This document shows, piece after piece, positions 18,770 to 28,547 of a DNA stretch of 64,000 nt. Positions within the stretch are counted from its first letter, which is position 1. Each line of letters begins with the position of its first letter. Below the pieces are notes generated by a model, which worked only from the letters and a program-made list of their open reading frames with translations, was not told the DNA's origin and made no database searches. Origin of the DNA: Schizochytrium sp. CCTCC M209059. Lineage: Eukaryota; Sar; Bigyra; Thraustochytrida; Thraustochytriidae. The translations under genes were made by a program, and so were the position numbers. Location: contig KN805449.1 in the NCBI GenBank assembly GCA_000818945.1, positions 35,378-99,377 of the forward strand. The letters run 5' to 3'.

Positions 18770-20710
18770 TTACGGTGACAAGGTAAAAGAGAGATCAACA
18801 GCATCTCCCCCAGTGCACGATGGTGCATCATTCATCATTGTGGTCAAATTTGCAGACTCAGCCGCGACGATTGCGAGTTGCTCGTGCTGCTCGGGCGAAC
18901 GATAGTGCACCGTGAGCTGGTGTATGGTCTCGTCCCGATCGCGGATTTGAGCGCGAAGCTGCGAGACCGTCTCCTCCAGTAATCGAGCCTGGCGCAGCGC
19001 TCCGAGCGCGCGCTCCGATGTACGCTCCGCGCGATCTCTTTCCGCGCGCAAAGCTGTGTTGGCCTCGCAAAGGCGGGCAACTTGTCGCTGCAAAGAAAGT
19101 GTATCCGTGTCTTCGCTGCCACTGTGCCGTCGAGCGAGCTGTTCTCGCAAATCTCGCGTCTCGAGCACGGCATCTTGTCGTAGATTCTCCGTGCGCGCGA
19201 GTTTTGTGCGCAAATCGTTGAGCTGCTCCGTGAGCTCTGCCCGCACCCCGTCTGCCTCGGCGCGTGCTCCGGCAATTGCTTCTTCTGCTGCAAAGGCTCG
19301 GTTTTCCGCCTGCTTGAGCTTGGTGCGCAACGTTCCGGTCGTCTCACGCAGGATGTCGCCAGCCTCTTCGGCGTGTCGGTCCTTTTCGCGCAAGGCAGAC
19401 TCCTTGATATCCACCTGGCGCCGAATAAGGTCTGCCTCTAATTTGCTTTGATGCCACGCCTCGCGCGCGGCTGCGTGGGCCTCGCGTTCGGCCTCGAGGT
19501 CGCGTGCCAGCTGACGAGTTTGCTCGCGTAGGGTTCGCGCTGCCTCGTGTTCCTGCGCCTCGAGTCGCGCCTCGAGCTCTTGCTTTTCGCGCCGAAGCTG
19601 CACGACTTCATCCTCCAAAAGGCGCCGTACTCGATCCGTATCCGCAGCATGCGTTTGACTCCGCTCCAGCTGCCGCTTGACGACGTCGAGGTTTGCACGC
19701 CCATCGTCAACCCGCTCTTGAAGCGTGCGACACCTCTTGGCCAGGTGTTCCTCTCGCTCCTTGCGCGTTTCCAGCCCACGAATCGTGAGTCCGCATTTGC
19801 GATTCCTTGCTTCGAGAGCACGAATTTCGCGCAAAAGTCCCTCTCGCTCCGCTTCAAAGCACTTTTGCACTGCCCTGGTGGCCTTGCCGAGACTCAGCCG
19901 CCGACATCGCGCCGCCTCTGCGGCAGACACGGACGCAGCCGAGACGTCGCGAGGCCAGCCCTCTGGTCCCACACGAGCGCGAACTTGTGATCCCCACATG
20001 GCCGAAAATCGTGCTGCAACCATCTGAAGTTCCATGCTCACGTCGAGACTTCGACGCAACAATGTGTCAGCATCCTCAGTGATGCCACGGCCGTCACGCG
20101 TGCTGTCATGCTCACTAATGAGTGACCTCGACAATTTTGCACACGCATCAACGCGACCTAGTATATCTTCGAGTTCCTCGTCCATGTCCTCGACGGTGTT
20201 CTCCGGGCCGGTCAGTGTGCTTGTTGACATGGGCGATCGGGCACTTTTGTACATAAATGGCGCTGCTCTCTTTCCTCGCGACGTTGATGAGCGTGCGCTC
20301 TCGCTTCGTTTAGATCGCGACATGTCCTCTTCTCCAGTGACAATGTCCAGACCTGGCGCAGATCGTCGTTTGCTGTCTTTTTCAGGCCTCGGTGTGATTG
20401 AAGCTGCTGCAAACGATGCTGCTGGGCTCGTAGGAAAAGGCACGATTGCATCGTCATTGATTCCAAACACCTCTTCCACCCGCGAGACCTCTTGCTCTTG
20501 CTGCTGCGCATCGTCGTCTTGGGGCTCGACTTTGCCTCCTCCTCCTCCAGCTCCAGCAAGGACGCTGTCGCCGTCCGTGTCGCGCACGTGCGCGTCCCCG
20601 GCGTCGTCCTCCATTGCGAGGTCCTCTCTGCTCAACCTCTCTTCTCCATCGGCCTCAGCGCAGCAGCATATCTCGCCCTCAGCTTCGTCCTCTCTCTTCG
20701 CGGCGCGCAT
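18770..20710 (-). CDS. Large coiled-coil protein, unidentified
   Basis: 646 residues from the ATG at 20710 (MRAAKREDEAEGE). The frame is open further upstream but only over low-complexity, proline/arginine-rich sequence, so this start is preferred. The first 260 residues are disordered, acidic and Ser-rich with Gly runs. From about 300 to the end there is almost continuous heptad-like coiled coil rich in Glu, Arg, Leu and Ala (LRREKQELEARLEAQEHEAA and similar). No motor, membrane segment or catalytic motif is visible. Such proteins are often centrosomal, ciliary or cytoskeletal scaffolds, but coiled coils match each other nonspecifically and I assign no function. It is divergent from the PUF gene, with about 930 bp between starts. 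Confidence 0.75.
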   Translation of the reverse strand: MRAAKREDEAEGEICCCAEADGEERLSREDLAMEDDAGDAHVRDTDGDSVLAGAGGGGGKVEPQDDDAQQQEQEVSRVEEVFGINDDAIVPFPTSPAASFAAASITPRPEKDSKRRSAPGLDIVTGEEDMSRSKRSESARSSTSRGKRAAPFMYKSARSPMSTSTLTGPENTVEDMDEELEDILGRVDACAKLSRSLISEHDSTRDGRGITEDADTLLRRSLDVSMELQMVAARFSAMWGSQVRARVGPEGWPRDVSAASVSAAEAARCRRLSLGKATRAVQKCFEAEREGLLREIRALEARNRKCGLTIRGLETRKEREEHLAKRCRTLQERVDDGRANLDVVKRQLERSQTHAADTDRVRRLLEDEVVQLRREKQELEARLEAQEHEAARTLREQTRQLARDLEAEREAHAAAREAWHQSKLEADLIRRQVDIKESALREKDRHAEEAGDILRETTGTLRTKLKQAENRAFAAEEAIAGARAEADGVRAELTEQLNDLRTKLARTENLRQDAVLETRDLREQLARRHSGSEDTDTLSLQRQVARLCEANTALRAERDRAERTSERALGALRQARLLEETVSQLRAQIRDRDETIHQLTVHYRSPEQHEQLAIVAAESANLTTMMNDAPSCTGGDAVDLSFTLSP

Positions 20711-21643
20711 GCCGCTGTTTCCCCCGCCCCCGCCCCGCGCGCGCCGCCCTGCAGCGCTGCGAGCTCGAGCTCGAGGAGAACTCCCTCGTGTCCTGCCCTG
20801 TCGAGCAAAGCACGAGTGCGCAACCCCAATTCGCGAAACGGTTTTTCCGACTCCGAGGAGTCGAGTCCGACGAAGCCGTTTGCGCCTCTTTTCCGGGCGA
20901 GCAAAGTGGCCCATATGCCACCTTAAGTCGAAGGGCGGCGGCGGCGGGGGGCATTTAAGGCGGGCGGCTTCTCGTGGCTCCAGGGGGCGAAGCAAAGAAA
21001 GAAGGCGCGACAGGAGCGACCACGAGCCCGTGCGCGAGGCCGGGCCCTGCCTGCGCGAGCGGCGAGCGCGGAGCGCGGGCGGCCGGCGCCTCTCGTGCCT
21101 GCCGGCGTGCCTGCCGGCGTGCCTGCCGGCGTGCCTGCCGGCGTGCCTGCCGGCGTGCCTGCCTGCCTACCTGCCGGCGGGGGCGTCGACCCGCCCCTCT
21201 CTCTCCCTCGTTTCCGGAGCTAGTGCGACCAGAAATCGTGGCGCAGAGACCTCGCGAGCGACGGAGCGACCTCGCGAGCGACCAAGCGCGTGTCGCGTGG
21301 CCGCGCGGGGCGAAGCGAGGCGAAGCGAGGCGAAGCGAGCGAGTGCGAAGCGGCGTCCCGGCGTGCGGACTTTGCGAAAAGCAGCTTGCCTGCGGCCGGC
21401 CAGGACCGAAAGACTCGCGCGACGACCAAAGGCCGGGCACACGGCACGGCGGCACGCTAGCGAGCTACGCCGCCACCGCGGCGGCTTCCCGGGACGAGGC
21501 CCGGCTTTGCCAGAGCTGGCTTGGCTACGACCGGCCTGTCTGCTTTTTTTGTCATTGAAGAAAGTCGCCGACGCAGCTTGCAAGCAAGGGCGACGCTTTG
21601 ATAGACCAGGAAGTCATTTATTCGAGCTAGAGACGCGCGCGCC
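20711..21643. other. GC-rich divergent promoter region between coiled-coil and PUF genes
   Basis: CpG-rich throughout, with the 12-bp minisatellite at 21096-21178 and GGCGAAGCGA repeats at 21308-21340. Open frames here have repeat-derived translations (LPACLPAC) and are not genes. Confidence 0.55.
21096..21178. repeat. 12-bp minisatellite GCCTGCCGGCGT
   Basis: About six to seven units, the last ones shortened to GCCT. It lies in the divergent promoter region, in the same kind of setting as the GGCA repeat upstream of the VPS13-type gene. Confidence 0.9.
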
Positions 21644-24600
21644 ATGGACGACATCGAGGACGATCTCGCCCGCTACGCCGCGGAAACGCAACGGCTAGGC
21701 GCAGCCGACGAGGCTGCTGCTGCTGCTGCTACTGCTGCCGCCGCCGCCACCGCGGCAGACGTTCACCAAGGGGGCGGTAGCAGCGAAGATAGCCCCGAGC
21801 GACCTACGTCAGCGCCACCAAAGATTGATATTGCGGATGGAGCCCTCTTTTCGTGGATGCAGGAAGCCGCAGCCGCTGCCACTGCGGCTGCCGGCAACGA
21901 GCCTAGGCGTGATTCAAACCTCACGTCTTCGTCGCCTCCAAGCCACTCGGGCGTGTCCGTGCTCCAAGGCTCCGAGAGCGCGTTCTTGTCGAACGCTACC
22001 TCGCTGTCTCCCTCGGACCAGCCATCTTCACACCATCATCATCATCAACACCAGCAGGACCAGCACCAGCAACTTGCAGCGGAGGCCGAGGACACCTTTG
22101 AAGACAACTTTGGGTCATCATCACCCGTTTCGGGGAGCTCCATGGGCGGCGCCTTCTCGCAGGCCTCATCGACGTTTGGCTCGTACGATCCCATGGAACA
22201 CCGCGATGCTCGCGATGCGCGAAGGCGCACACAGAGTATCGAAAAATTTCTTGCCCAGAGTCCCGGCAGCATCCTCGCCCCGCGCAAGAAATACGTCGAA
22301 AACTCGAGTGGCGTTCCGCGCACGGCGTTGCGCACGACAACCTCTGCCAACGAAGACGATGCCATGCAGTTCATCAACATGGAAAGCCCTGGGCATTCTC
22401 TGAAGAGTCTTCGCAAGCGCATCGACGAACTCGACCTCAACACCGACTATCAAGAGTACCAGATGCAGCAGCAAGAGGAGGAGCAACAGCAGCGTTCCCA
22501 TCAATCTGCAAACTCCCCGGAACAGCACCAACGTAATGTTCGGCAAAATGGACACAACGAGTCCTCCCAGCAAGACGCCCAGCATGTTGCTAGCATCTTC
22601 ACCCCTATTGGCGATGAGTTCGCTGGGGCTTCCCCCGTCTCCCCTGGCTCGGGAGTCCCCACTTCCGCGGGCGGCGCTCCTCCCCCACTGACACTGCACC
22701 ATGCGCAAGCTCCTCCGGACGTGCAAGCTCAGGGTCACGCAATAATGCAAGATTCAGTGAGTTCAAAGTCCTCCCCCTTTGACGCGACAGCTGCGGCTCC
22801 CATGTACCATTTCGATGACGGAACCGCACAAACGTCTTCTGGCCACCAGCTGCATCAACATCAACACCTTTCGAGCCACGCGCAGCAAACCTCTGCGGGC
22901 GGTCTGCCCATGTACTCTGTCGGCTACGATCAACAGCAAGGACTGTATATGCAAGGTTCTTATGATGGTGGTTACGGTCAGCATTCCTCCATGTACGCAT
23001 CTGCAGCAAACCCTTATTACAGCGGCTCGAACGCTTCAAACGCTGTGCCGCAAAAGGTTGTTCTCGCCAACGGTGTAGAAACCATGATGATGCCCATGAT
23101 GTCTCATGGCGGCCATTGGACACCGGTTGCGGGAATTCCTCCTCCGCCACCGGGTCCGCCCCCCTCGGATATGTCGATGCACCATTCCTCTCTTGCCCAT
23201 CAAGCGACGGCGTCGCAACAACACCATCATCATGCGCAGCATCATCACCTGCAGCCGCACCAGCAGCACGCCCATCACCAACAGCAACAACAACACCAGC
23301 AACAACAACAACCACAACAACCACAGCACCAACACCAGCACCAGCACCATCGGCACCAGCACCAGCACATGAACCACGATCAAGGTGCCATGATCCCGCC
23401 GGGTGCTCTCGCGGCCCATCACGGGGACCCGCTCGGCTCTACGTCGAGTCATGCCAACAATGGACACGGGTCCAAACTCGACACCTCGCGTGGACGTGGG
23501 GGCCGCAAGGGTGGAATCAGCAACGGTGGACCTGGCACCGGGACCGGAGGTGGACGGCGTGGCGGAGGTGCTCTTGGTGGCAAGCGCGGCGGCCGCGGTG
23601 CCGGCGGTCCCAGCGTTGGAGGGGGAGCGCCCATGGGTAGCCGCCTCGAAGGCCTTGGCGGTCCGAGTTTGCAAGCCCCTCTAGAGGAAATGCGCGATTC
23701 CATCTTTCAGCTCTCCAAGGAACAGCAGGGATGTAGGTTTCTTCAGGTCAAGGTCGACGCCGACGGCGACCGTGCTTGTCAGGTCATCCTCGATGAGGTG
23801 CGCAGCCGTCTTGTGCTGCTCATGCTTGATCCTTTCGGAAATTACCTCTTCCAGAAGCTTTTGGAGCGAGCCACAGTCGCGCAGCGTGCTCTCATGTTGG
23901 AGGAAGTCGAAAGCAAGCTCATCGAGGCCGCCCTCAACTTGCACGGCACGCGCTCCGTCCAAAAGTTCATCGAGGTTACCGGCGGCAACGCCCCAACCTA
24001 TGACCAGCTTGACCTCATCGTTAAAGCCCTCACGCCTCACGTGACGCGCCTTAGCATGGACACCAACGGAAACCACGTCATTCAACGCTGCCTGCAATAC
24101 ATCCCACACGATCGCGTTGGCTTTGTCTACGAGACCGTCATCAAAGACGTCCTCGTCATCACCCGCCATCGCCATGGGTGCTGCGTCTTTCAGCGTTGCC
24201 TAGACGCTGCGGACGACAAACAACGCGCCGCGCTCGTCGACAAGGTCATCGAACACGCCATTGACCTTATGCAGGACCCTTTCTCCAACTATGTCGTGCA
24301 ATACGTGCTCGAAAAGGCGCGCGCCGATGAGGGTGACCGTATCGTGCATCAGCTCAAGAGCCGCCTCGTGGAGCTTTCCACCCAGAAATTCTCAAGTAAC
24401 GTGGTTGAAAAGTGCTTGCAGCATGCATCGCCCGTTCTGCTCGAGCCCCTCATCGAAGAACTTTGCCAGCGCGAGGTCACTCGCGAGCTCCTCAATGACT
24501 CGTACGGAAACTACGTCGCGCAGCGGGCCCTTCATGTTGCGAGCGATGCGCAGGGGCTGCGTCTTGTCGCGGCGTTTCGGCCTCACATGACGAGTCTCGC

Positions 24601-24721
24601 GACTTCCAATGCTTCGTGCGCGCGTCGCGTCTCCTCGCGCGTCGTCAAGCGCTTCCCCAACCTTGCCAGCGATCCGCTCTTTAGCTCTTTTCTCCAGCGT
24701 GATCCCAAATCTGTGCCCTAA
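21644..24721 (+). CDS. Pumilio-family (PUF) RNA-binding protein
   Basis: 1025 residues from the ATG at 21644. The first 680 are disordered: an Ala run, Gln/His-rich blocks and a Gly/Arg-rich RGG-like block. The C-terminal 340 hold eight PUF repeats that form the curved RNA-binding surface. Base-contact triplets are visible: R1 CRxxQ, R2 NYxxQ, R3 TRxxQ, R4 NHxxQ, R5 CCxxQ, R6 NYxxQ, R7 SNxxE, R8 NYxxQ. With the known PUF code this predicts binding to UGUAUAUA, the classic Pumilio element. R5 is altered (CC instead of CR), which may loosen that position. PUF proteins bind mRNA 3'UTRs in the cytoplasm and repress or destabilise them, usually through CCR4-NOT. Single exon. The name Pumilio/PUM is a family call, not an orthology claim. 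Confidence 0.93.
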   Translation: MDDIEDDLARYAAETQRLGAADEAAAAAATAAAAATAADVHQGGGSSEDSPERPTSAPPKIDIADGALFSWMQEAAAAATAAAGNEPRRDSNLTSSSPPSHSGVSVLQGSESAFLSNATSLSPSDQPSSHHHHHQHQQDQHQQLAAEAEDTFEDNFGSSSPVSGSSMGGAFSQASSTFGSYDPMEHRDARDARRRTQSIEKFLAQSPGSILAPRKKYVENSSGVPRTALRTTTSANEDDAMQFINMESPGHSLKSLRKRIDELDLNTDYQEYQMQQQEEEQQQRSHQSANSPEQHQRNVRQNGHNESSQQDAQHVASIFTPIGDEFAGASPVSPGSGVPTSAGGAPPPLTLHHAQAPPDVQAQGHAIMQDSVSSKSSPFDATAAAPMYHFDDGTAQTSSGHQLHQHQHLSSHAQQTSAGGLPMYSVGYDQQQGLYMQGSYDGGYGQHSSMYASAANPYYSGSNASNAVPQKVVLANGVETMMMPMMSHGGHWTPVAGIPPPPPGPPPSDMSMHHSSLAHQATASQQHHHHAQHHHLQPHQQHAHHQQQQQHQQQQQPQQPQHQHQHQHHRHQHQHMNHDQGAMIPPGALAAHHGDPLGSTSSHANNGHGSKLDTSRGRGGRKGGISNGGPGTGTGGGRRGGGALGGKRGGRGAGGPSVGGGAPMGSRLEGLGGPSLQAPLEEMRDSIFQLSKEQQGCRFLQVKVDADGDRACQVILDEVRSRLVLLMLDPFGNYLFQKLLERATVAQRALMLEEVESKLIEAALNLHGTRSVQKFIEVTGGNAPTYDQLDLIVKALTPHVTRLSMDTNGNHVIQRCLQYIPHDRVGFVYETVIKDVLVITRHRHGCCVFQRCLDAADDKQRAALVDKVIEHAIDLMQDPFSNYVVQYVLEKARADEGDRIVHQLKSRLVELSTQKFSSNVVEKCLQHASPVLLEPLIEELCQREVTRELLNDSYGNYVAQRALHVASDAQGLRLVAAFRPHMTSLATSNASCARRVSSRVVKRFPNLASDPLFSSFLQRDPKSVP

Positions 24722-25731
24722 CTTTGACTGACAGTGAGTGCATGTTTTCATATGGCCCACGGGCTTTTTTGTGTGCTGTTTCTTGGAGATAAAGCGATCT
24801 CGACCCGTGCAGACTGGCAAACATATCCCAGGGACCTTGCACTTTAAAGAACATGTTCGGCCTGGGCAACCCCAATTATGCAGAGGCTGTCCCCGCGCTC
24901 AAGACACGTCTGTAGAAAGTCGACTCGACGCTGCTGCGCCCGGGACATGATCTCACCGCAGAATCACTTTTCTGGTTTGCGTTAGCGATGCAGGACGCTG
25001 TCATGGCGCAGCGGGCAGGTGGCATTTGTCGTCGGTGATAATCACCTCTTCATTGCCTGCGAAATCGCAGGAAGCAGTCCGAGTCCTGACTGGGCCGCCG
25101 GGCGCGCGAGTGGGATGCAGGTCGGTGCGAGCGAGAGGGCGGCCGCCAGCGCCGTGCGACGCTCAGGCTATCAACTCACCCACGCACGCACGCACACACA
25201 CACACACACACACACACGAATGAACGATAGATGTCCCTAAGAGGCTAAAAAAACGCGTCCTGAAGTGCATTTTGAGCTGAGGCTTGTCTCGCCACGAATA
25301 GAGCCGCTCTCCACATATGCCGAAGTATCCAAAGTTTGCGAACGCCAAAAAAGAAAAGGGATGCTATCTTGGTAGCGATGGTCCACTTGAAGGCCCAAAT
25401 TGTCCATGCCGTCTCGGAATGTCCCAAAGGAGCGGCTCAGTCTTTGTTTAGATAGCTCGGAAAGATCGCTTCCGCCTTATGCTTCCGCTCAGCTTCTGAT
25501 GACGAATACGAACAAATTTACTGCCTCTCGGAACAGAATATGATCGCATGCATGGCTGACCCGATCCTTTTCCCTTCTTTTCTCCCTCCTCTCCTTTCCG
25601 CGAGTGCACACGCATTCTAGGGCCTAGGGCCTAGAGTGGCATTTCGCTTTTCCAGCGCTTGTCCTCAAGCTCACAAGTTCTCGTAAGCTCTCGCTGCCTG
25701 CTGCTGCGCGGAGCCGAAGCAAATCAGCAAC
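24722..25731. other. Intergenic region between PUF and TPR genes
   Basis: Holds the PUF 3' end, a (CA)n microsatellite, and the TPR gene promoter with GGGCCTAGGGCCTAGAG just before 25640. A short frame near 24853 (MFGLGNPNYAEAVPALKTRL, then stop) and a minus-strand open stretch at 25240-25450 look faintly coding, but no family is recognised. Confidence 0.4.
25181..25218. repeat. (CACG)n/(CA)n microsatellite
   Basis: Three CACG units followed by about eleven CA units. Confidence 0.95.
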
Positions 25732-28293
25732 ATGAGCTCGCGCGACGCCCAGCGCACGCTGCGCCTGAGCCAGGAACGGAGCCAGCGCCTCAGCCAGCGA
25801 CAGCTCGAGACGAATCGTCTTGAGGACGGCGACCCTCGCAGACAATCTCTTCGTCTTGTGCCGAGCCCTGAAGTCGTCCAAGAAGCCGAGCTCAAGCTCG
25901 TTGCGAGCGACCAGAGCGGCCCGGAGGACGAAGTGTTCTCAGCCGATGCCCGGGCCATCATCGACCCTCGTAGCATCTCCTTTCGCGCCGTAAAAGCCAT
26001 CCTCGAAGGCGTGCTTAGTGGCGACTTGGTCCCGGACGTAGAGCTCTTTAAAGCTACGCGAAACCTCTCCGATGAGATCACCGTAGGAACAACGGTCAAG
26101 GTCATTGGGGAAAATGATGATGGCTCTCGCGAAGGCCGCGTCCACTACGCCGATGAGCAAGTCACGTTCATGCCCGGCGAAGACGCCAAAGTAAAGGACC
26201 GCTGTGACTGGGCCACCGAGGATATTGCGCAGTACGTCGTTCCTGAACTGATCACGGACGACAAGCAAATCTACCTCCACCATCTCGACGAAGCAGATGT
26301 GGGTGGCAAGTTCCAGGGCACATTTGTGAGCCAGGCGCGGAGTACTCGATTCAGAGATCTCGTTGCTGCGCTGGACGCCCACTTCGGCGATAGAGCTGAG
26401 TCCGCCTTTGTGTGGCTCGACATCTTCAGCGCCAACCAGCCAGAAATCACACGTCGCGACGGGGTAATGCCTGATGAAACGAAAAAGGCCTATGAGGAGT
26501 ACATAACAATTGGGCTCCATCGCGCCATTGCCAGGTTTGAGGAGCTGGTGGTGTTTTTTGACCGCTGGGACACCCCAACTCCTCTGCAGCGCGCGTGGTG
26601 CGTGTGGGAGGTGCTGGGAGCCGTAAAGATCGGGAGGCCTCTGCAGATTGCCCTAACACCCGGTGAGGGGGGGGGATTCGAGGAGCAGCTTGTTAAGGAT
26701 CCTTACGAAATTGCCAAGATCATGGCAGACAAAAATGATATGCGCAACGCCAAGTGCTACAAAGCTGAAGATAAGAAGATGATTGGCGATGCTGTCGGAA
26801 AAATCGACGGGAACTTTACAACGTTAAATATGATGGTGAACGACCTTGTGCGGGAGTGGCATCTGCAAATGGCGCGACAAGCAGTCGACAAAGCACGACA
26901 GCGACAGAATGAGGAGGGTCTAGCGGATATTCTTCGGGGTGCGGGGGTTCTTTTCCAAAGCCAAAGTTTATTGGATGAGGCCCTGGCGTACTACGAGGAA
27001 GCGCTGTCGATTTACAAGGAAAGTCCCAGCAACCGGTATCCCTCAGTGGCGACCACGCTTGACAACATCGCCGGTGTGTATGACTCACAAGGCCGCTACG
27101 AGGAGGCCTTGGCGTACTACGAGGAAGAATTGTCTATCAGCAAGGAAAGTCTTGGCGACCGGCATCCCGATGTGGCGGCCACGCTCAACGACATCGCCAG
27201 CGTGTATAAAGCACAAGGCCGCTACGAGGAGGCCTTGGCGTACTACGAGGAAGATCTATCCATCAGCAAGGAAAGTCTTGGCGACCGGCATCCCTCAGTG
27301 GCGACCATGCTTGACAACATCGCCGGTGTGTATTACTCACAAGGCCGCTACGAGGAGGCCTTGGCGTACTCCGAGGAAGCGCTGTCCATCAGCAAGGAAA
27401 GTCTCGGTGACCGACATCCCGATGTGGCCAGCGCGCTCAACAACATCGCCGGCGTGTATTATTTACAAGGCCGCTACGAGGAGGCCTTGGCCTTCTACGA
27501 GGAAGCGCTGTCGATTCGCAAGGAAAGTCTCGGCGACCGGCATCCCGATGTGGCGACCACGCTCAATAACATCGCCGGCGTGTATGACTCACAAGGCCGC
27601 TACGAGGAGGCCTTGGCGTACTACGAGGAAGATTTATCCATCAGCAAGGAAAGCCTTGGCGACCGGCATCCCGATGTGGCTCTAATGCTCAACAACATCG
27701 CCGGCGTGTACTATTCACAAGGCCACTACAAGGAGGCCTTGGCGTACTACAAGGAAGAATTATCCATCACCAAGGAAAGTCTTGGCGACCGGCATCCCGA
27801 TGTGGCGATCACGCTCAACGACATCGCCGGCGTGTATGACTCACAAGGCCGCTACGAGGAGGCCTTGGCGTACTACGAGGAAGAATTATCCATCACCAAG
27901 GAGAGTCTTGGCGACCGGCATCCCGATGTGGCTCAAATGCTCAACAACGTCGCCGGAGAGTATGACTCACAAGGCCGCTACGATGAGGCCTTGGCGTGCT
28001 ACGAGGAAGCGCTGTCCATTAAGAAGGAAAGTCTTGGCGACCGGCATCCCGATGTGGCGAGGACGTTCAACAACATCGCCGGCGTGTATGACTCACAAGG
28101 CCGCTACAAGAAGGCCTTGGCGTGCTACGAGGAAGCGCTGTCGATTTTCAAGGAATGTCTCGGCGACCAGCATCCCAAAGTGGCGACCATGCTCAACAAC
28201 ACGACAATCATGAGAGAGAGAATACAAGTGAGCACGAAGAGACTATTGCCGCTGCAGAAGCTCGCGTGCTTTTGGGGCAAAACAAAAACGTAA
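25732..28293 (+). CDS. TPR-repeat protein with TIR-like N-terminal domain (paralogue of the gene at 4603)
   Basis: 853 residues, ATG at 25732. Residues 1-190 include a Gln/Arg-rich start and an ISFRAVKAILEGVL segment shared with the paralogue. Residues about 190-385 are the conserved domain, with FVWLDIFSANQP (226-237), FFDRWDTPTPLQRAWCVWE (275-293) and a trailing DRHM-like helical part. This pattern resembles TIR-like or related Rossmann effector modules fused to TPRs in protists and bacteria (inference). From about 395, ten 42-residue kinesin-light-chain-type TPRs follow, nearly identical to one another (GRYEEALAYYEEELSISKES, LGDRHPDVA). TPRs bind proteins. The last 30 residues are out of pattern, and a different frame there looks more natural, so a late frameshift is possible. 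AATAAA lies at 28302. No NB-ARC or NACHT module is present. Confidence 0.85.
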   Translation: MSSRDAQRTLRLSQERSQRLSQRQLETNRLEDGDPRRQSLRLVPSPEVVQEAELKLVASDQSGPEDEVFSADARAIIDPRSISFRAVKAILEGVLSGDLVPDVELFKATRNLSDEITVGTTVKVIGENDDGSREGRVHYADEQVTFMPGEDAKVKDRCDWATEDIAQYVVPELITDDKQIYLHHLDEADVGGKFQGTFVSQARSTRFRDLVAALDAHFGDRAESAFVWLDIFSANQPEITRRDGVMPDETKKAYEEYITIGLHRAIARFEELVVFFDRWDTPTPLQRAWCVWEVLGAVKIGRPLQIALTPGEGGGFEEQLVKDPYEIAKIMADKNDMRNAKCYKAEDKKMIGDAVGKIDGNFTTLNMMVNDLVREWHLQMARQAVDKARQRQNEEGLADILRGAGVLFQSQSLLDEALAYYEEALSIYKESPSNRYPSVATTLDNIAGVYDSQGRYEEALAYYEEELSISKESLGDRHPDVAATLNDIASVYKAQGRYEEALAYYEEDLSISKESLGDRHPSVATMLDNIAGVYYSQGRYEEALAYSEEALSISKESLGDRHPDVASALNNIAGVYYLQGRYEEALAFYEEALSIRKESLGDRHPDVATTLNNIAGVYDSQGRYEEALAYYEEDLSISKESLGDRHPDVALMLNNIAGVYYSQGHYKEALAYYKEELSITKESLGDRHPDVAITLNDIAGVYDSQGRYEEALAYYEEELSITKESLGDRHPDVAQMLNNVAGEYDSQGRYDEALACYEEALSIKKESLGDRHPDVARTFNNIAGVYDSQGRYKKALACYEEALSIFKECLGDQHPKVATMLNNTTIMRERIQVSTKRLLPLQKLACFWGKTKT
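27058..28191 (+). repeat. 126-bp tandem coding repeats (nine units)
   Basis: Nine 126-bp units encode TPRs 2-10 of the protein above. The bases encoding ESLGDRHPDVA and QGRYEEALAYYEE are almost identical between units, implying recent amplification or conversion. Such an array can also be collapsed or expanded in assembly. Confidence 0.9.
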
Positions 28294-28301
28294 AATCAGA
28301 C

Positions 28302-28307
28302 AATAAA
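28302..28307 (+). promoter_or_regulatory. AATAAA polyadenylation-like signal
   Basis: AATAAA lies 9 bp after the TPR gene's stop codon, and also just inside the end of the alternative frame. Whether this lineage uses AATAAA is not known from the sequence. Confidence 0.35.
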
Positions 28308-28547
28308 ATTTGACAGTTAAGATGGTCTTCACTGATAGCGATAACACCATTCGCTAGTCCGGTTCTACGCCACCCCAACATACTTTTCGACAATCTAATC
28401 GCTTCGACCGCCCACATCGTTGTTTTCATTGGTGAAAAGAAATTCGTGTGTTCGGTTGTCCGCGTCAAAAATAAGTGGGGAGCAACGAAGCACAGCCTGA
28501 CCTTCTGATGTTTTGGTGTGTCGGTGCGAGGGTCACTACAAGGCCCT

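Noticed and set aside
20034..21698. 554-codon plus-strand frame
   Set aside because: It is the antisense of the coiled-coil gene followed by minisatellite translation (LPACLPAC) and shows no domain.
25240..25450. Minus-strand open stretch with some coding character
   Set aside because: About 65 codons, no start, no recognisable family and no second fragment nearby; could be chance.
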